This document shows positions 8,654 through 17,805 of a stretch of DNA of 64,000 nucleotides, piece by piece. A model generated the notes under the pieces. That model was given only the letters and a program-made list of their open reading frames with translations, did no database searches and was not told the origin of the DNA. The translations under genes were made by a program, and so were the position numbers. Source of the DNA: Pseudoclavibacter chungangensis (GTDB lineage: Bacteria; Actinomycetota; Actinomycetes; Actinomycetales; Microbacteriaceae); contig NZ_JACCFV010000001.1 of assembly GCF_013410545.1 (NCBI RefSeq), forward strand, positions 2,108,001-2,172,000. Direction: 5' to 3'. The number at the start of each line of letters is the position of its first letter. Within the stretch, counting starts at the first letter, position 1.

Positions 8654-10180
8654 GTGAGTGAAACCAGCCCCGCAACCGTCCAGCGCAGCGACGCACACGC
8701 GACGTTCGTCGCGAGCGACGAGCTCCCGCCCCTCACCCACTTCATCGACGGAGCCTTCGTCCCCGGCACGGGCGATGCGACGACGACCCTCGTCGACCCG
8801 TCGACCGAGACTCCCATCGCCGACGTCCCCCGCGGTTCGTCGGACGACGTCGACCGCGCGGTCGCCGCCGCGAACGCCGCACTGGCCGGGTGGCGTCGCA
8901 CGACGCCGAAGCATCGCGCCGAGCTGCTGCTGCGCATCGCCGACCGGATCGACGAGGCGCACGACCGCCTCGAGCGACTCGAGTCACTCAACGCGGGCAA
9001 GCCGCACGAGGTCGCGGTCGACGACGTGGCCTCGGCCTCGGACGTCTTCCGGTTCTCGGCCGGCGCGGCGCGCTCGTTCGCCGAGGTCGGCAGCTCGCAG
9101 TACGTCGAGGGCCACACCTCGATCATCCTGCGCGAACCCGTCGGCGTGGTCGGCGCGATCGTGTCGTGGAACTACCCGCTGCTCATGGCCGCGTGGAAGA
9201 TCGCACCGATCCTCGCCGCGGGCAACACGCTCGTCATCAAGCCGTCGGAGCAGACGCCGCTCAGCCTGCTCGCCCTCTGCGAGCTCGTCGCCGACATCCT
9301 GCCCGCGGGCGTCGCGAACCTCGTCCTCGGGCTCGGTCGCGAGGTCGGCGCTCGACTCTCCAGCCACCCCGACATCGCCCTCGTCGCCCTGACGGGCAGC
9401 GTCGGCAGTGGCAGGACCGTGGCCGCCGCCGCGAGCGAGACGGTCAAGCGCGTGCACCTCGAGCTCGGCGGCAAGGCCCCGCTCGTCATCCTCGCGGACG
9501 CCGACCTCGAGCTGGCCGCGCAGACGATCCGCACGGCGGGCTTCTGGAACAGCGGGCAGGAGTGCGGTTCGGGCACGCGCGTGCTCGTCCACGAATCGGT
9601 CGCCGATCGGTTCACGGACCTGCTCGTCGAACAGGTCGGCGCACTCGCGATCGGCGAGCCCTGGGCGGGTGACGGGATCGAGATCGGCCCGCTCTTCTCG
9701 AAGGCCCACTACGAGCGCGTCCTCGCGTTCATCGAGCGCGCAACGTCCGACGGCGCGGTCGCGGCGGTCGGCGGCGGTGCGCTCGAGGGGCCGGGCTACT
9801 TCGTGGCCCCGACCGTGCTCACGAACGTCGCGCCGGGCTCCTACGCCTCGCAGGAGGAGGCGTTCGGCCCGATCGTCACGGTCGAGACGTTCGCGACGCT
9901 CGACGAGGCCGTCACGAGGGCGAACGAGGTCGAGTACGGCCTGGCCGCATCGGTCTGGACGAGCGACGCGAGCGCGGCCCTCGAACTACCGCACCTGCTC
10001 GACTTCGGCACGGTGTGGGTGAACACGCACCTCGTAATCGCGAACGAGGTGCCGTGGGGTGGCTTCAAGGGCTCGGGCTACGGCCGCGACCTGTCGTCGT
10101 ACGCCCTCGACGACTACTCCCGCACGAAGCACGTCCAGTTCAACCACTCGAGCGTCGCCGGTCTCGGCGGCGGGAACTGA
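8654..10180 (+). CDS. NAD(P)+-dependent aldehyde dehydrogenase, aminobutyraldehyde (PatD)-like
   Basis: A 508-residue soluble aldehyde dehydrogenase with the full catalytic set: the Asn of SWNYPL, the general-base Glu270 in ELGGKAP, and the nucleophile Cys304 in NSGQECGSG. The C-terminal end WVNTHLVIANEVPWGG followed by GSGYGRDLS resembles gamma-aminobutyraldehyde dehydrogenase, suggesting oxidation of the amino-aldehyde made by an amine oxidase. GTG start with GGAAGGA upstream. Divergent from the GntR regulator with an operator candidate between. A betaine-aldehyde dehydrogenase is the main alternative. Confidence 0.85.
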   Translation: MSETSPATVQRSDAHATFVASDELPPLTHFIDGAFVPGTGDATTTLVDPSTETPIADVPRGSSDDVDRAVAAANAALAGWRRTTPKHRAELLLRIADRIDEAHDRLERLESLNAGKPHEVAVDDVASASDVFRFSAGAARSFAEVGSSQYVEGHTSIILREPVGVVGAIVSWNYPLLMAAWKIAPILAAGNTLVIKPSEQTPLSLLALCELVADILPAGVANLVLGLGREVGARLSSHPDIALVALTGSVGSGRTVAAAASETVKRVHLELGGKAPLVILADADLELAAQTIRTAGFWNSGQECGSGTRVLVHESVADRFTDLLVEQVGALAIGEPWAGDGIEIGPLFSKAHYERVLAFIERATSDGAVAAVGGGALEGPGYFVAPTVLTNVAPGSYASQEEAFGPIVTVETFATLDEAVTRANEVEYGLAASVWTSDASAALELPHLLDFGTVWVNTHLVIANEVPWGGFKGSGYGRDLSSYALDDYSRTKHVQFNHSSVAGLGGGN

Positions 10181-10185
10181 GGCGC

Positions 10186-10241
10186 CGCACGGGGAGGGAC
10201 GGGGTCGGGGCGATGTGCCGCCGCCCCTCCCACCCCGTGCG
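10186..10241. terminator. Convergent terminator hairpin
   Basis: CGCACGGGG pairs with CCCCGTGCG nine for nine, and imperfect G/C-rich pairing continues inside. It lies between the ALDH (+) and the LysR gene (-), both of which end here. Confidence 0.55.
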
Positions 10242-10254
10242 ACAGGGCCGACGC

Positions 10255-11139
10255 TCATCGCTCGTGCGGTGCGCGCTCGCCGTCGTCATCGGCGGCGGCG
10301 TGCGCGGCGATCCCGATCGCCACGAAACGATCGACGAGTTCGTCCGAGCGATCCGCGGGCCGGACGAGACGGAGCGGCACCCGCGGGGCGTCGACGAGCG
10401 GAACGAACACGACGCCCGCGTGGGCGTAGGTCGACGCCGCGGATCGTGGCGTCGCCCCGACACCGCGATCGGCGGCGACGAGCGTGATCCACTCGTCGTA
10501 GTTGCCGCACTCGACGACGTCCCCGGGCTCCCGTCCCGCGGCCCACAGCTCGGGGCGCGTACTGCCGCTCCCCGTGTTCACGATGATCGTGTGGTCGCGC
10601 AGCTCGTCCCAGTCGATCGTCCGACGCCGCGCGAGCGACGAGCGCGCGCTGACGGCCGCCACGCGCGGCTCGTCGAACAGGTTCCGCTGCCGGACGCCCC
10701 TCGCCCGGATCTCGTGACGGACGAGGGCCGCATCGATCTCGTTCCGCGCGAGCGCGGCGGCGATGTCGTCGCGTCGCACGACCCGCACGCGAGCACCCTC
10801 GGAACGTTCGAACGCCTCGACGCACTCGGCGAACCAGGGGTCGGGAAGCGCCCACGAGAAGCCGAGCCGCAGCTCCCGACCGCTCTTCGCCTCGTCGAGC
10901 GCGAGCTCGAGCGTGGCGAAGACGTCCGTGGCGCGCGCCAGGAATCGGGTGCCCGCAGGCGTGAGCGTGACCGACCTGGTGGTGCGTTCGAGCAGACGGA
11001 CGCCCACGAGCTCCTCGAGCCGACGGACCGTCCGGGAAAGGGCAGGCTGGGTGACGTGCAGCGAGGACGCGGCCGCCGTGAACGACGACTCCCGCGCGAC
11101 GGCGACGAACGCGCGCAGGTGCCGCAACTCCACATCCAT
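10255..11139 (-). CDS. LysR-family transcriptional regulator
   Basis: A 294-residue regulator starting MDVELRHLRAFVAVARE. The LysR winged helix is clear (SFTAAASSLHVTQPALSRTVRRLE), followed by a two-lobed substrate-binding domain with RELRLGFSWA at its start. It is divergent from the nitronate monooxygenase gene, with about 100 bases between starts, so that gene is its probable target. The ATG at 11139 fits the family N-terminus; no good Shine-Dalgarno is visible, so a leaderless or weakly translated mRNA is possible. Confidence 0.88.
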   Translation of the reverse strand: MDVELRHLRAFVAVARESSFTAAASSLHVTQPALSRTVRRLEELVGVRLLERTTRSVTLTPAGTRFLARATDVFATLELALDEAKSGRELRLGFSWALPDPWFAECVEAFERSEGARVRVVRRDDIAAALARNEIDAALVRHEIRARGVRQRNLFDEPRVAAVSARSSLARRRTIDWDELRDHTIIVNTGSGSTRPELWAAGREPGDVVECGNYDEWITLVAADRGVGATPRSAASTYAHAGVVFVPLVDAPRVPLRLVRPADRSDELVDRFVAIGIAAHAAADDDGERAPHER

Positions 11140-11245
11140 AACCCAGAAGCATAGATCGCGACGGATCGGCACTTCACGGTGAGCTGGGCGTTCCGTAGCG
11201 TGGCACCCGTTGCGCAGCTCGTGCACGTCTCGGAGGAGGGCCCGC

Positions 11246-12268
11246 ATGTCGGATCGACTCATCACCTCGCGACTGCCCGTCGTCGCCGCACCGATGGCGG
11301 GCGGCCCGAGCACCGTCGCGCTCGCTGAAGCGGTCGCCACCGCGGGCGGATTCCCGTTCCTCGCGGGCGGCTACGCCGCGCCCGACGACCTGCTCGCACA
11401 GATCGAGCGACTCCGCGCTGCGGGCGTTCCGTTCGGGGTCAACCTGTTCGTCCCCTCGACCGAGCCGGTCGACGACGCGGCGTTCGCCGCCTACGCCGCG
11501 GAGCTCGGCGACGAGGCCGCCGCGTACGACCTCACGCTTGACGACGTGCCCCTCACCGACGACGACAACTGGGACGCGAAACTCGCGCTCCTCGTCGCGC
11601 ACCCGGTCCCCGTCGTCTCGTTCACCTTCGGCCTCCCCGACCCCGCCGCGATCGCCGCGCTCAACGCCGTCGGGACGCGTGTGCTCGTCTCGGTGACTTC
11701 CCCCGCGGAGGCCCTGCTTGCGACCGACGTCGGTGCGGACGGACTCGTCGTCCAGGGCGCCGCCGCGGGTGGGCACAGCGCGACCTTCGACGACACGCGC
11801 GACCCCGAACCGCTCGACACCGCGACACTCGTCCGACGCGTCCGCGCGGTCACCCCCCTCCCCGTCGTCGCCGCGGGTGGCGTCGACGGCCCCGAGGCCG
11901 TCCGCCGACTGCTCGACGCGGGCGCTGAGGCCGTCGCGGTCGGCACGCTCCTGCTGCGCACCGACGAGGCCGGCACCTCCCCCACCCATCGCCGCGCGCT
12001 CGGTGATCCCGCGCACACCGAGACGGTCGTCACGCGCGCGTTCACGGGGCGGCCTGCGCGTGCGCTCCGGAACGGGTTCGTCGATCGCCACCAGGCGACG
12101 GGCCTCACTGCGTACCCCGCCGTGCACCACCTCACCCGCGCGCTCCGGAAGGCCGCCGGCGCCGCCGGCGACGCCGATCGCCTCCATCTCTGGGCGGGGA
12201 CGGGATTCCGCAGCGCACCGACCGGGCCCGCCGCGGACGTCGTCCGCGCGCTCGCCCGCGACATCTGA
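11246..12268 (+). CDS. Nitronate monooxygenase family protein (FMN-dependent, 2-nitropropane-dioxygenase-like)
   Basis: A 340-residue TIM-barrel flavoprotein. The N-terminus VVAAPMAGGPSTVALAEAVATAGG is typical of the family. The FMN phosphate site shows as QGAAAGGHS and VAAGGVDGPEAVRRLLDAGAEAVAVGT. Members oxidise propionate-3-nitronate or nitroalkanes to carbonyl compounds and nitrite, though many are annotated only by fold. Start at the ATG at 11246 behind GGAGGAGG. Divergent LysR upstream; a small tautomerase follows 42 bases later and is probably co-transcribed. Confidence 0.85.
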   Translation: MSDRLITSRLPVVAAPMAGGPSTVALAEAVATAGGFPFLAGGYAAPDDLLAQIERLRAAGVPFGVNLFVPSTEPVDDAAFAAYAAELGDEAAAYDLTLDDVPLTDDDNWDAKLALLVAHPVPVVSFTFGLPDPAAIAALNAVGTRVLVSVTSPAEALLATDVGADGLVVQGAAAGGHSATFDDTRDPEPLDTATLVRRVRAVTPLPVVAAGGVDGPEAVRRLLDAGAEAVAVGTLLLRTDEAGTSPTHRRALGDPAHTETVVTRAFTGRPARALRNGFVDRHQATGLTAYPAVHHLTRALRKAAGAAGDADRLHLWAGTGFRSAPTGPAADVVRALARDI

Positions 12269-12310
12269 CCACCGACCCAAGCCGATTCACCAACGGAACG
12301 AGGAACCCCC

Positions 12311-12709
12311 ATGCCACTCATCGCCGTCCACGTCCTCAAGGGGCACGACGAGACCTATCTCACGAGCCTGCTCGACACGATCCACGAGGCCGTCGTCGAG
12401 GCATTCGAGGTGCCCGAGACCGACCGGTACCAGGTGCTCACACAGCACGAGCCGTTCGAGATCCGCGCGCTCGACACGGGTCTCGGGTTCACCCGCAGCG
12501 ATCGCCTCACGATCGTGCGCGTCATCAGCAAGGCACGCCCCGAGGCGGCGAAGGAGCGACTGTACGCCCTCCTGGCGCAGAAGCTCGACGAGACCCCGGG
12601 CGTCCCGCCGGAGGACCTCGTCGTGAGCGTCGTCGAGAACTCCTCGGCGGACTGGTCGTTCGGCGCGGGCCGGGCCCAGTTCCTCACGGGCGAGTTGCCG
12701 ACGTCCTGA
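12311..12709 (+). CDS. Tautomerase-superfamily protein
   Basis: A 132-residue protein starting MPLIAVHVLKG. The amino-terminal Pro exposed after Met removal is the catalytic base of the 4-oxalocrotonate tautomerase/MSAD superfamily. Two beta-alpha-beta halves are apparent (residues 1-60 and 65-125), as in the longer tautomerases. It probably interconverts keto-enol isomers or dehalogenates a small acid. It sits in one transcript with the nitronate monooxygenase, so it may act on that enzyme's product. Exact substrate not deducible. Confidence 0.75.
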   Translation: MPLIAVHVLKGHDETYLTSLLDTIHEAVVEAFEVPETDRYQVLTQHEPFEIRALDTGLGFTRSDRLTIVRVISKARPEAAKERLYALLAQKLDETPGVPPEDLVVSVVENSSADWSFGAGRAQFLTGELPTS

Positions 12710-12760
12710 CCCGGCGCCGCTCCGCGTCCGTCGCCCGGCGGTCGGGCATGTCCGTCGAGG

Positions 12761-12777
12761 CGCGCGTTCGGCGCGCG
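12761..12777. terminator. Short G/C hairpin between convergent genes
   Basis: A six-base CGCGCG/CGCGCG stem with a 5-nt loop sits between the tautomerase (+) and the MFS gene (-). Weak by itself, but placed where a convergent terminator is expected. Confidence 0.3.
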
Positions 12778-12784
12778 TCGCGGA

Positions 12785-14161
12785 TCAGGCCCGCCGGACG
12801 GTACGGAGTTCGTCGCCCGAGCCGCGCGGGAGCGTCGACATGACGATCGCGGACGCGAGTGCTCCGACGGACACGAGTGCGAAGGCGATGAGGAACGCCG
12901 GGCGAGCGGTCTCCCCCGTCGACCACACGCCGAACGCGAGCCCGACCGACGCGATCGACACGCCGAATCCGCTCGCGACCTGGACGATGACGGCATTGAC
13001 GGTGTTCGCCGCGCGACGCTCCTCGTTCGCGATCGTCGCGAACCCGATCGTCGCGAAGGCCGTGAGCGCGACCGAACGGAACACGCCGCTCAGGAGGGCG
13101 AGGACCGCGAGCACGACGCTCGGCCACTCGGGCGGCACGAGCGCGAGCGCGACGGTCACGACCGCGAGCGCGATCGCCGAGACCACGAGCACGCTCCGAT
13201 AGCTGAAGCGGTTGAGCAGCGGCGTCGTCGCGGGCTTGATGCCGATGTTGCCGACGAACACCCACATCACGAGCAGACCGGCCTGCACGGGGTCCCAGCC
13301 GTAGGCCTGTTGCAGCAGCAGCGGCAGCAGGTACGGCACGGCACCGACCGCGATCCAGTAGGCCACCTGCCCGAGCTGGGCCGTCGCGAACACGCGATCG
13401 CGCAGGACGCCGAGATCGATGACGGGGTGCGGGGTCCGCCGCAGGTGCAGGATCCCGACGACGAGGGCGACGACCGCGGCGCCACCCCAGATCGGTGCGT
13501 CCCATGCGCCGTCGACGACGCGCTGGGCACCCCACGTGAGGCCCCCGAGGCCGACGGCCACGAGGACGAAGCCGAGGACGTCGAAGGCGGTTCGCTCCCC
13601 CTCGACCGTGCGCGGTGTGAGCCGGATCGCGGCGATCGTCGCGATGATCCCGAGCGGCACGTTGATCCAGAAGATCCACTCCCACGCGACGTGGGTCGTG
13701 ATGACGCCGCCCACGAACGGCGCGATGACGGGTGCCACGAGCCCGGGCCAGACGATATAGGCGATGAGTCGCGGAATATCCTGCTTGGGCGCATCGCGGA
13801 GCACGAGCTGCCGCCCCACGGGCACCATGAGTGCACCACCCGCGCCCTGCAGCACCCGGAGCGACGTGAGCGTGCCGAGATCCTGCGCGAACCCGCAGCC
13901 GAGGGAGGCGAGCGTGAAGACGACGATCGCCGCGACGAACACCGTCCGCGCCTGGAGGCGTGTGAGCAACCAGCCGCCGAGCGGGATGAAGACCGCGAGC
14001 GCGACGAGGTAGGAGCTCACGAGGACCGCGGCTTCCGGCGTGCCGACGCCGAGTTCGCTCGCGATCGTCGGGAGCGCGGTCGTCACGATCGTCACATCGA
14101 GGTTCTCCATGAAGAAGCACGCGGCGACGAGGAACGCGAGTCGGCGGGGCACGGGTTTCAC
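12785..14161 (-). CDS. MFS drug exporter, DHA2 (EmrB/QacA) family
   Basis: A 458-residue membrane protein with about 14 hydrophobic segments. The DHA2 motif LDVTIVTTALPTIASELG is in helix 1, and GGWLLTRLQARTVFVAAIVVFTL carries motif A between helices 2 and 3. RVLQGAGGALMVPVGRQLV is motif B. These export cationic dyes, biocides or antibiotics using the proton gradient. I chose the GTG at 14161, with AGGA 8 bases upstream; a GTG at 14206 would add 15 residues. No regulator is adjacent. Confidence 0.85.
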   Translation of the reverse strand: MKPVPRRLAFLVAACFFMENLDVTIVTTALPTIASELGVGTPEAAVLVSSYLVALAVFIPLGGWLLTRLQARTVFVAAIVVFTLASLGCGFAQDLGTLTSLRVLQGAGGALMVPVGRQLVLRDAPKQDIPRLIAYIVWPGLVAPVIAPFVGGVITTHVAWEWIFWINVPLGIIATIAAIRLTPRTVEGERTAFDVLGFVLVAVGLGGLTWGAQRVVDGAWDAPIWGGAAVVALVVGILHLRRTPHPVIDLGVLRDRVFATAQLGQVAYWIAVGAVPYLLPLLLQQAYGWDPVQAGLLVMWVFVGNIGIKPATTPLLNRFSYRSVLVVSAIALAVVTVALALVPPEWPSVVLAVLALLSGVFRSVALTAFATIGFATIANEERRAANTVNAVIVQVASGFGVSIASVGLAFGVWSTGETARPAFLIAFALVSVGALASAIVMSTLPRGSGDELRTVRRA

Positions 14162-14528
14162 GAAGAGGATCCTGGCACCTCGGGACCGGCTCGCGCTCGT
14201 CGGCACGCCATCCGACGTCCCGTGCGCTTTCGGCGTGGGGCATGAGCTGTCGTCGGTGGAGCCCAGGACCGTGCTGTCCGTCCCGATCCGGAGTCCGGCC
14301 GAGCTCCGGCACGATCCCGCTGACGGGCCGAGGGCTCAGCCGCGAGGGTCCGGGCACCTGGCACCATGAATCCCCGCGGTGGCACAGTGCTCCAGATCGA
14401 GGGTGTGGTGCCCGCGCCCCGGTTCGTGTCGGGGCGGTCCGGCGCCGCGTCGGAGACGACGAACGGTCTTCCGGGCAACGACTTCGAGGCCGGACGCTCC
14501 CCCGCGGGGGATTCCGTGTCCGTCGTGG
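14162..14528. other. 367-bp gene-free region
   Basis: Leader region of the MFS gene and downstream region of the metal-ABC permease. No credible gene seen. A 7-bp CGCCCCG/CGGGGCG stem around 14414-14435 could end the permease transcript only if read on the minus strand; support is weak. Confidence 0.4.
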
Positions 14529-15401
14529 CTAGCTCGCCCCCGCCACCTCCCGACGGCGGCGTGCCGCCAGGCGCTTCCCGAGGAGTCCGTGCCGCGGAGC
14601 GAACAGGTACACGAGCGCGAATACGGCCCCCTGGACCATGACGACGAGCCCGCCGGGTGAGGCGTCGAGCCAGTAGCTCAGGTAGATGCCCGCGACCGAC
14701 GCGAGCGCCGAGATCGTGGGGGCGATGACGAGCATCCGGCCGAAGCGGTCCGTGAGCAGGTACGCCGTGGCGCCCGGGATGATGAGCATCGCGACCACGA
14801 GGATGACGCCGACGACCTGGAGCGCGACGACCGAGGTGAGCGCGAGCAGACCGAGCAGCAGGGCCCCGAGGAACCGGGGCGACAGCCCGATCGCGAACGC
14901 GTGCGTCGGGTCGAACGCGTAGAGCGTGAGGTCGCGTCGCTTGACGACGAGCGCGGTGAACGCGATCGCCGCGAGCACCGCGATCTGCACGAGATCCGCG
15001 ACCGAGACGCCGAGGATGTTGCCGAAGATGATGTGGTTCAGATCGGTCTGGCTGGGCGTGACCGAGATGAGCACGAGACCGAGCGCGAAGAGGGTCGTGA
15101 AGACGATGCCGATCGCCGCGTCCTCTTTCACCCGACTCGTGCCACGGATCGCACCGATCAGCGCGACGGCGAGGAAGCCGAACACGAGGGCACCGATCGC
15201 GAAGGGTGCACCGAGGACGTAGGCGATGACGACGCCGGGGAGGACGGCGTGCGACACCGCGTCACCCATGAGCGACCACCCGACGAGGACGAGCCAGCAC
15301 GACAGCAGTGCGCACACGATCGCGGCGACGACCGTCGTGATGATGGCGCGCACCATGAAGTCGTATTGCAGTGGCTCGAGGAGCAGTTCGAGGAGGCTCA
15401 T
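14529..15401 (-). CDS. Metal (Mn/Zn/Fe) ABC transporter, permease
   Basis: A 290-residue integral membrane protein of the ABC-3 family (ZnuB/MntB/PsaC type) with about eight to nine transmembrane helices. The conserved GDAVSHAVLPGVVIAYVLG segment lines the path and contacts the ATPase. It overlaps the ATPase stop by an ATGA, showing translational coupling. It moves the metal handed over by the lipoprotein encoded two genes upstream. C-terminal tail is basic and short. Confidence 0.9.
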   Translation of the reverse strand: MSLLELLLEPLQYDFMVRAIITTVVAAIVCALLSCWLVLVGWSLMGDAVSHAVLPGVVIAYVLGAPFAIGALVFGFLAVALIGAIRGTSRVKEDAAIGIVFTTLFALGLVLISVTPSQTDLNHIIFGNILGVSVADLVQIAVLAAIAFTALVVKRRDLTLYAFDPTHAFAIGLSPRFLGALLLGLLALTSVVALQVVGVILVVAMLIIPGATAYLLTDRFGRMLVIAPTISALASVAGIYLSYWLDASPGGLVVMVQGAVFALVYLFAPRHGLLGKRLAARRRREVAGAS

Positions 15402-16138
15402 GCGTCGTCTCCCCCGCCGAGGACGTCGAGGCCGAACGCGAGCGCGAGCCGCTCGGGGGTGAGCGCCTCCGCCACGCTGCCGTGGAACAGGACACGGTGG
15501 AGCAGGAGCACCGCCTCGTCGGCGAGCTGCGGAAGCGCGTGCAGGTCGTGCGTCGAGACGAGGATCGTCCGGCCGTCGTCCGCGAGTTCGCGCAGCAATC
15601 GGACGATCGTCGCCTCACTTCGCTTGTCGACGCCCGCGAACGGTTCGTCGAGGAGCATGATCCCGGCGCCCTGCGCGATGCCGCGCGCGACGAACGCGCG
15701 CTTGCGCTGACCGCCGGAGAGCTGACCGATCTGACGGTCCGCGAATCCGGTGAGTTCGACGCGTTCGAGTGCCTCGGCCACGGCCTCCCGGTCCGCGGCC
15801 CTCGGGCGACGTGTGATGCCCTGGTGGGCGTATCGCCCCATCATGACGACGTCGTGGACCGAGACGGGGAACGACCAGTCCACGTCCTCGCTCTGCGGGA
15901 CGTAGCCGATGAGGCCGTGCTTCCGGGCGAGCGCGGGGCTCCCGCCGTCGAGCAGGACGCGGCCGTGATCGGGCCGCACCATCCCCATGATCGACTTGAA
16001 GAGCGTCGACTTGCCGGAGCCGTTCATGCCGATGAGTCCCGTCACGCGGCCCGAGGGGACCTGCAGGTCGACACCGTCGAGGGCGACGACCTCGCCGTAT
16101 CGGACGGCGAGGTCGTCGACGCTGATCGCGACGGTCAT
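15398..16138 (-). CDS. Metal ABC transporter, ATP-binding protein
   Basis: A 246-residue ATPase of the Mn/Zn importer subfamily. Walker A is GMNGSGKST (family usual GPNGAGKST), the signature is LSGGQRKRAFVARG, Walker B is IMLLDEPFAGVD, and the H-loop is VSTHD. The start at 16138 overlaps the stop of the binding protein by ATGA, and its own stop overlaps the permease start, giving a tight three-gene operon. It powers uptake at the inner face of the membrane. Confidence 0.92.
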   Translation of the reverse strand: MTVAISVDDLAVRYGEVVALDGVDLQVPSGRVTGLIGMNGSGKSTLFKSIMGMVRPDHGRVLLDGGSPALARKHGLIGYVPQSEDVDWSFPVSVHDVVMMGRYAHQGITRRPRAADREAVAEALERVELTGFADRQIGQLSGGQRKRAFVARGIAQGAGIMLLDEPFAGVDKRSEATIVRLLRELADDGRTILVSTHDLHALPQLADEAVLLLHRVLFHGSVAEALTPERLALAFGLDVLGGGDDA

Positions 16139-17070
16139 CGGGCCCGACCGGTCAGTCCGGCGATGATCGTGTCGGCGTCGTAGCGGATGAGGTCGAGATA
16201 CGTGGGGACCGGGCCGTCGGCCTCGGAGAGGGAGTCGACGTACAGCACACCGCCGAACGTCGCGCCCGCCGCATCGACGACCTGCTGCATGGGCTTGTCG
16301 GTGACGGTCGACTCGCAGAAGACCGCGGGCACGTCGTTCGACTCGACGAACTCGATCGCGGACGTGATCTGCTGTGGCGTCGCCTGCTGCTCCGCGTTGA
16401 CGGGCCAGATGTACTGCTCCGTGAGTCCCGCGTCGCGGGCGAGGTAGGAGAACGCGCCCTCGCACGTGACGAGTGCGCGCTGGTTCTCAGGAAGTGTCGC
16501 GAGCTCGGTGACGAGGTCGTCCTGCACGGTCTGCAGCTCGGACGTGTAGCTCGTCCCGTTCCGTTCGTAGTCCGCCGCGTGCGCGGGGTCGAGCTCGCTG
16601 AACGCGTGCACCATGTTCTCGACGTAGATCTGCACGTTGAGCGGGCTCATCCAGGCGTGCGGATTGGGCTTGCCGGCGTAGGCGTCCTCGGTGATGTCGA
16701 TGACTTCGACGCCCTCGGACACGACGACGTGGGGCACGTCGATCTTGTCGACGAACTGCTGGAACCACACCTCGAGGTTCAGACCGTTGTCGAGGACGAG
16801 AGCGGCCTTCGATGCCCTCGCGATGTCCTGTGGCGTGGGCTCGTAGCCGTGGATCTCCGCGCCGGGCTTGGTGATCGATTCGACGGTGAGGTGGTCGCCG
16901 GCGACGTTGCGCGCGATGTCGGCGAGCACGGTGAACGTCGTCAGGACGACGGGCTTCTCACCGTCGCCCGCCCCCTCACCGGCCGCCGTTCCACCGGCGC
17001 ACCCCGTGAACGCCATGGCGGCCGCGAGCAGCACCGCCGTTCCCGTCAGCACGCGAGTAGGCAACCGCAT
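16135..17070 (-). CDS. Metal ABC transporter, substrate-binding lipoprotein (PsaA/MntC-like)
   Basis: A 311-residue cluster-9 metal-binding lipoprotein. The signal peptide ends in the lipobox FTGC (Cys24), anchoring it to the membrane. Metal ligands typical of the Mn/Fe subgroup are visible: His in EIHGYEPTP, His in NPHAWMSP, Glu in CEGAFSYLARD, and a late Asp in YVDSLSE. The phrase IWPVNAEQQATPQQI is like PsaA/SitA proteins and argues for Mn(II) over Zn, since the long His-rich loop of ZnuA is absent. First gene of the operon; a DtxR/MntR-like palindrome lies upstream. Confidence 0.9.
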   Translation of the reverse strand: MRLPTRVLTGTAVLLAAAMAFTGCAGGTAAGEGAGDGEKPVVLTTFTVLADIARNVAGDHLTVESITKPGAEIHGYEPTPQDIARASKAALVLDNGLNLEVWFQQFVDKIDVPHVVVSEGVEVIDITEDAYAGKPNPHAWMSPLNVQIYVENMVHAFSELDPAHAADYERNGTSYTSELQTVQDDLVTELATLPENQRALVTCEGAFSYLARDAGLTEQYIWPVNAEQQATPQQITSAIEFVESNDVPAVFCESTVTDKPMQQVVDAAGATFGGVLYVDSLSEADGPVPTYLDLIRYDADTIIAGLTGRAR

Positions 17071-17805
17071 GTCCCCGCCTTCCGTTCGATCACGTCGCTA
17101 CGATGACGTGCTGCTCAAAACAATAATGTTCGGTATGCCGAACTTCAAGTTTCATACGTTCACATCGTCACGCGGAGACCCTGACGGGTCACCGGTCGCC
17201 ATCGAACACGACGACAATTTATTGAGAACGCCTCTCAGTTTATGGGTCCGGCGGCTGAGGCCGCGAACCGGCCGCCGTCACCGAACACGGCGCCGGCGCC
17301 CGGGTCCACACCGAACCCACGGACGAGAGCATCCGTCATGCCGGTCGCCCGGCCACGAACGCGCATCGCGGTGCTCGCCGCCGTGCCCGGCCACGTGATC
17401 CCGCCGTCGCGAGCCCCGGAGGCGATCGAGGCCGGGGACGTGGACGCCGTCGTGCATCTCGGTGATCACCCGTCGGGTGCCGTGACCCCCGCGCGCACCG
17501 CGACGTCGCGGCCGGGTCGGACGCACGACCGAGCCACGACGAGGACGGTCGTCGGCCTCCGCGGAACGACGTCCACGCCACGACAGCCGCGCGTCGACGG
17601 GGCCGACCGGCGCCCGTGGCCGCTCGAGCGCAGGGGCGGAACCACCGGGGGCGAGCGGGCACGACCGCGGCGCAAGCTGCGAGGCGTTCCGGTCGCCAGA
17701 CGTCACACGCCAGCCGCAAGAGGCCGCCCCGTCGTTTGGACTCGCTAGCATCGCACCGGACGCCACAGTCGTGGCAGCCATCGGACCCACCTTGGGGGAA
17801 GCAAC
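17071..17805. other. 735-bp gene-free region
   Basis: Between the divergent metal-ABC operon and the LysM gene. It holds the palindrome at 17128-17143 and an AT-rich stretch (17100-17245) that should carry the metal-operon promoter. The remaining G/C-rich 500 bases show open frames on both strands, but none has a recognisable product or a good ribosome site. Confidence 0.5.
17128..17143. promoter_or_regulatory. DtxR/MntR-like palindromic operator candidate
   Basis: GTTCGG-TATG-CCGAAC, a perfect 6-4-6 inverted repeat about 58 bases before the metal-binding lipoprotein start, in an AT-rich promoter context. Placement and symmetry fit a manganese- or iron-responsive repressor; assignment is inference. 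Confidence 0.5.

Noticed and set aside
17242..17748. 168-codon frame between the metal operon and the LysM gene
   Set aside because: No recognisable domain, Pro/Arg/Thr-rich low-complexity composition and no ribosome site; also overlapped by equally long frames on the other strand.
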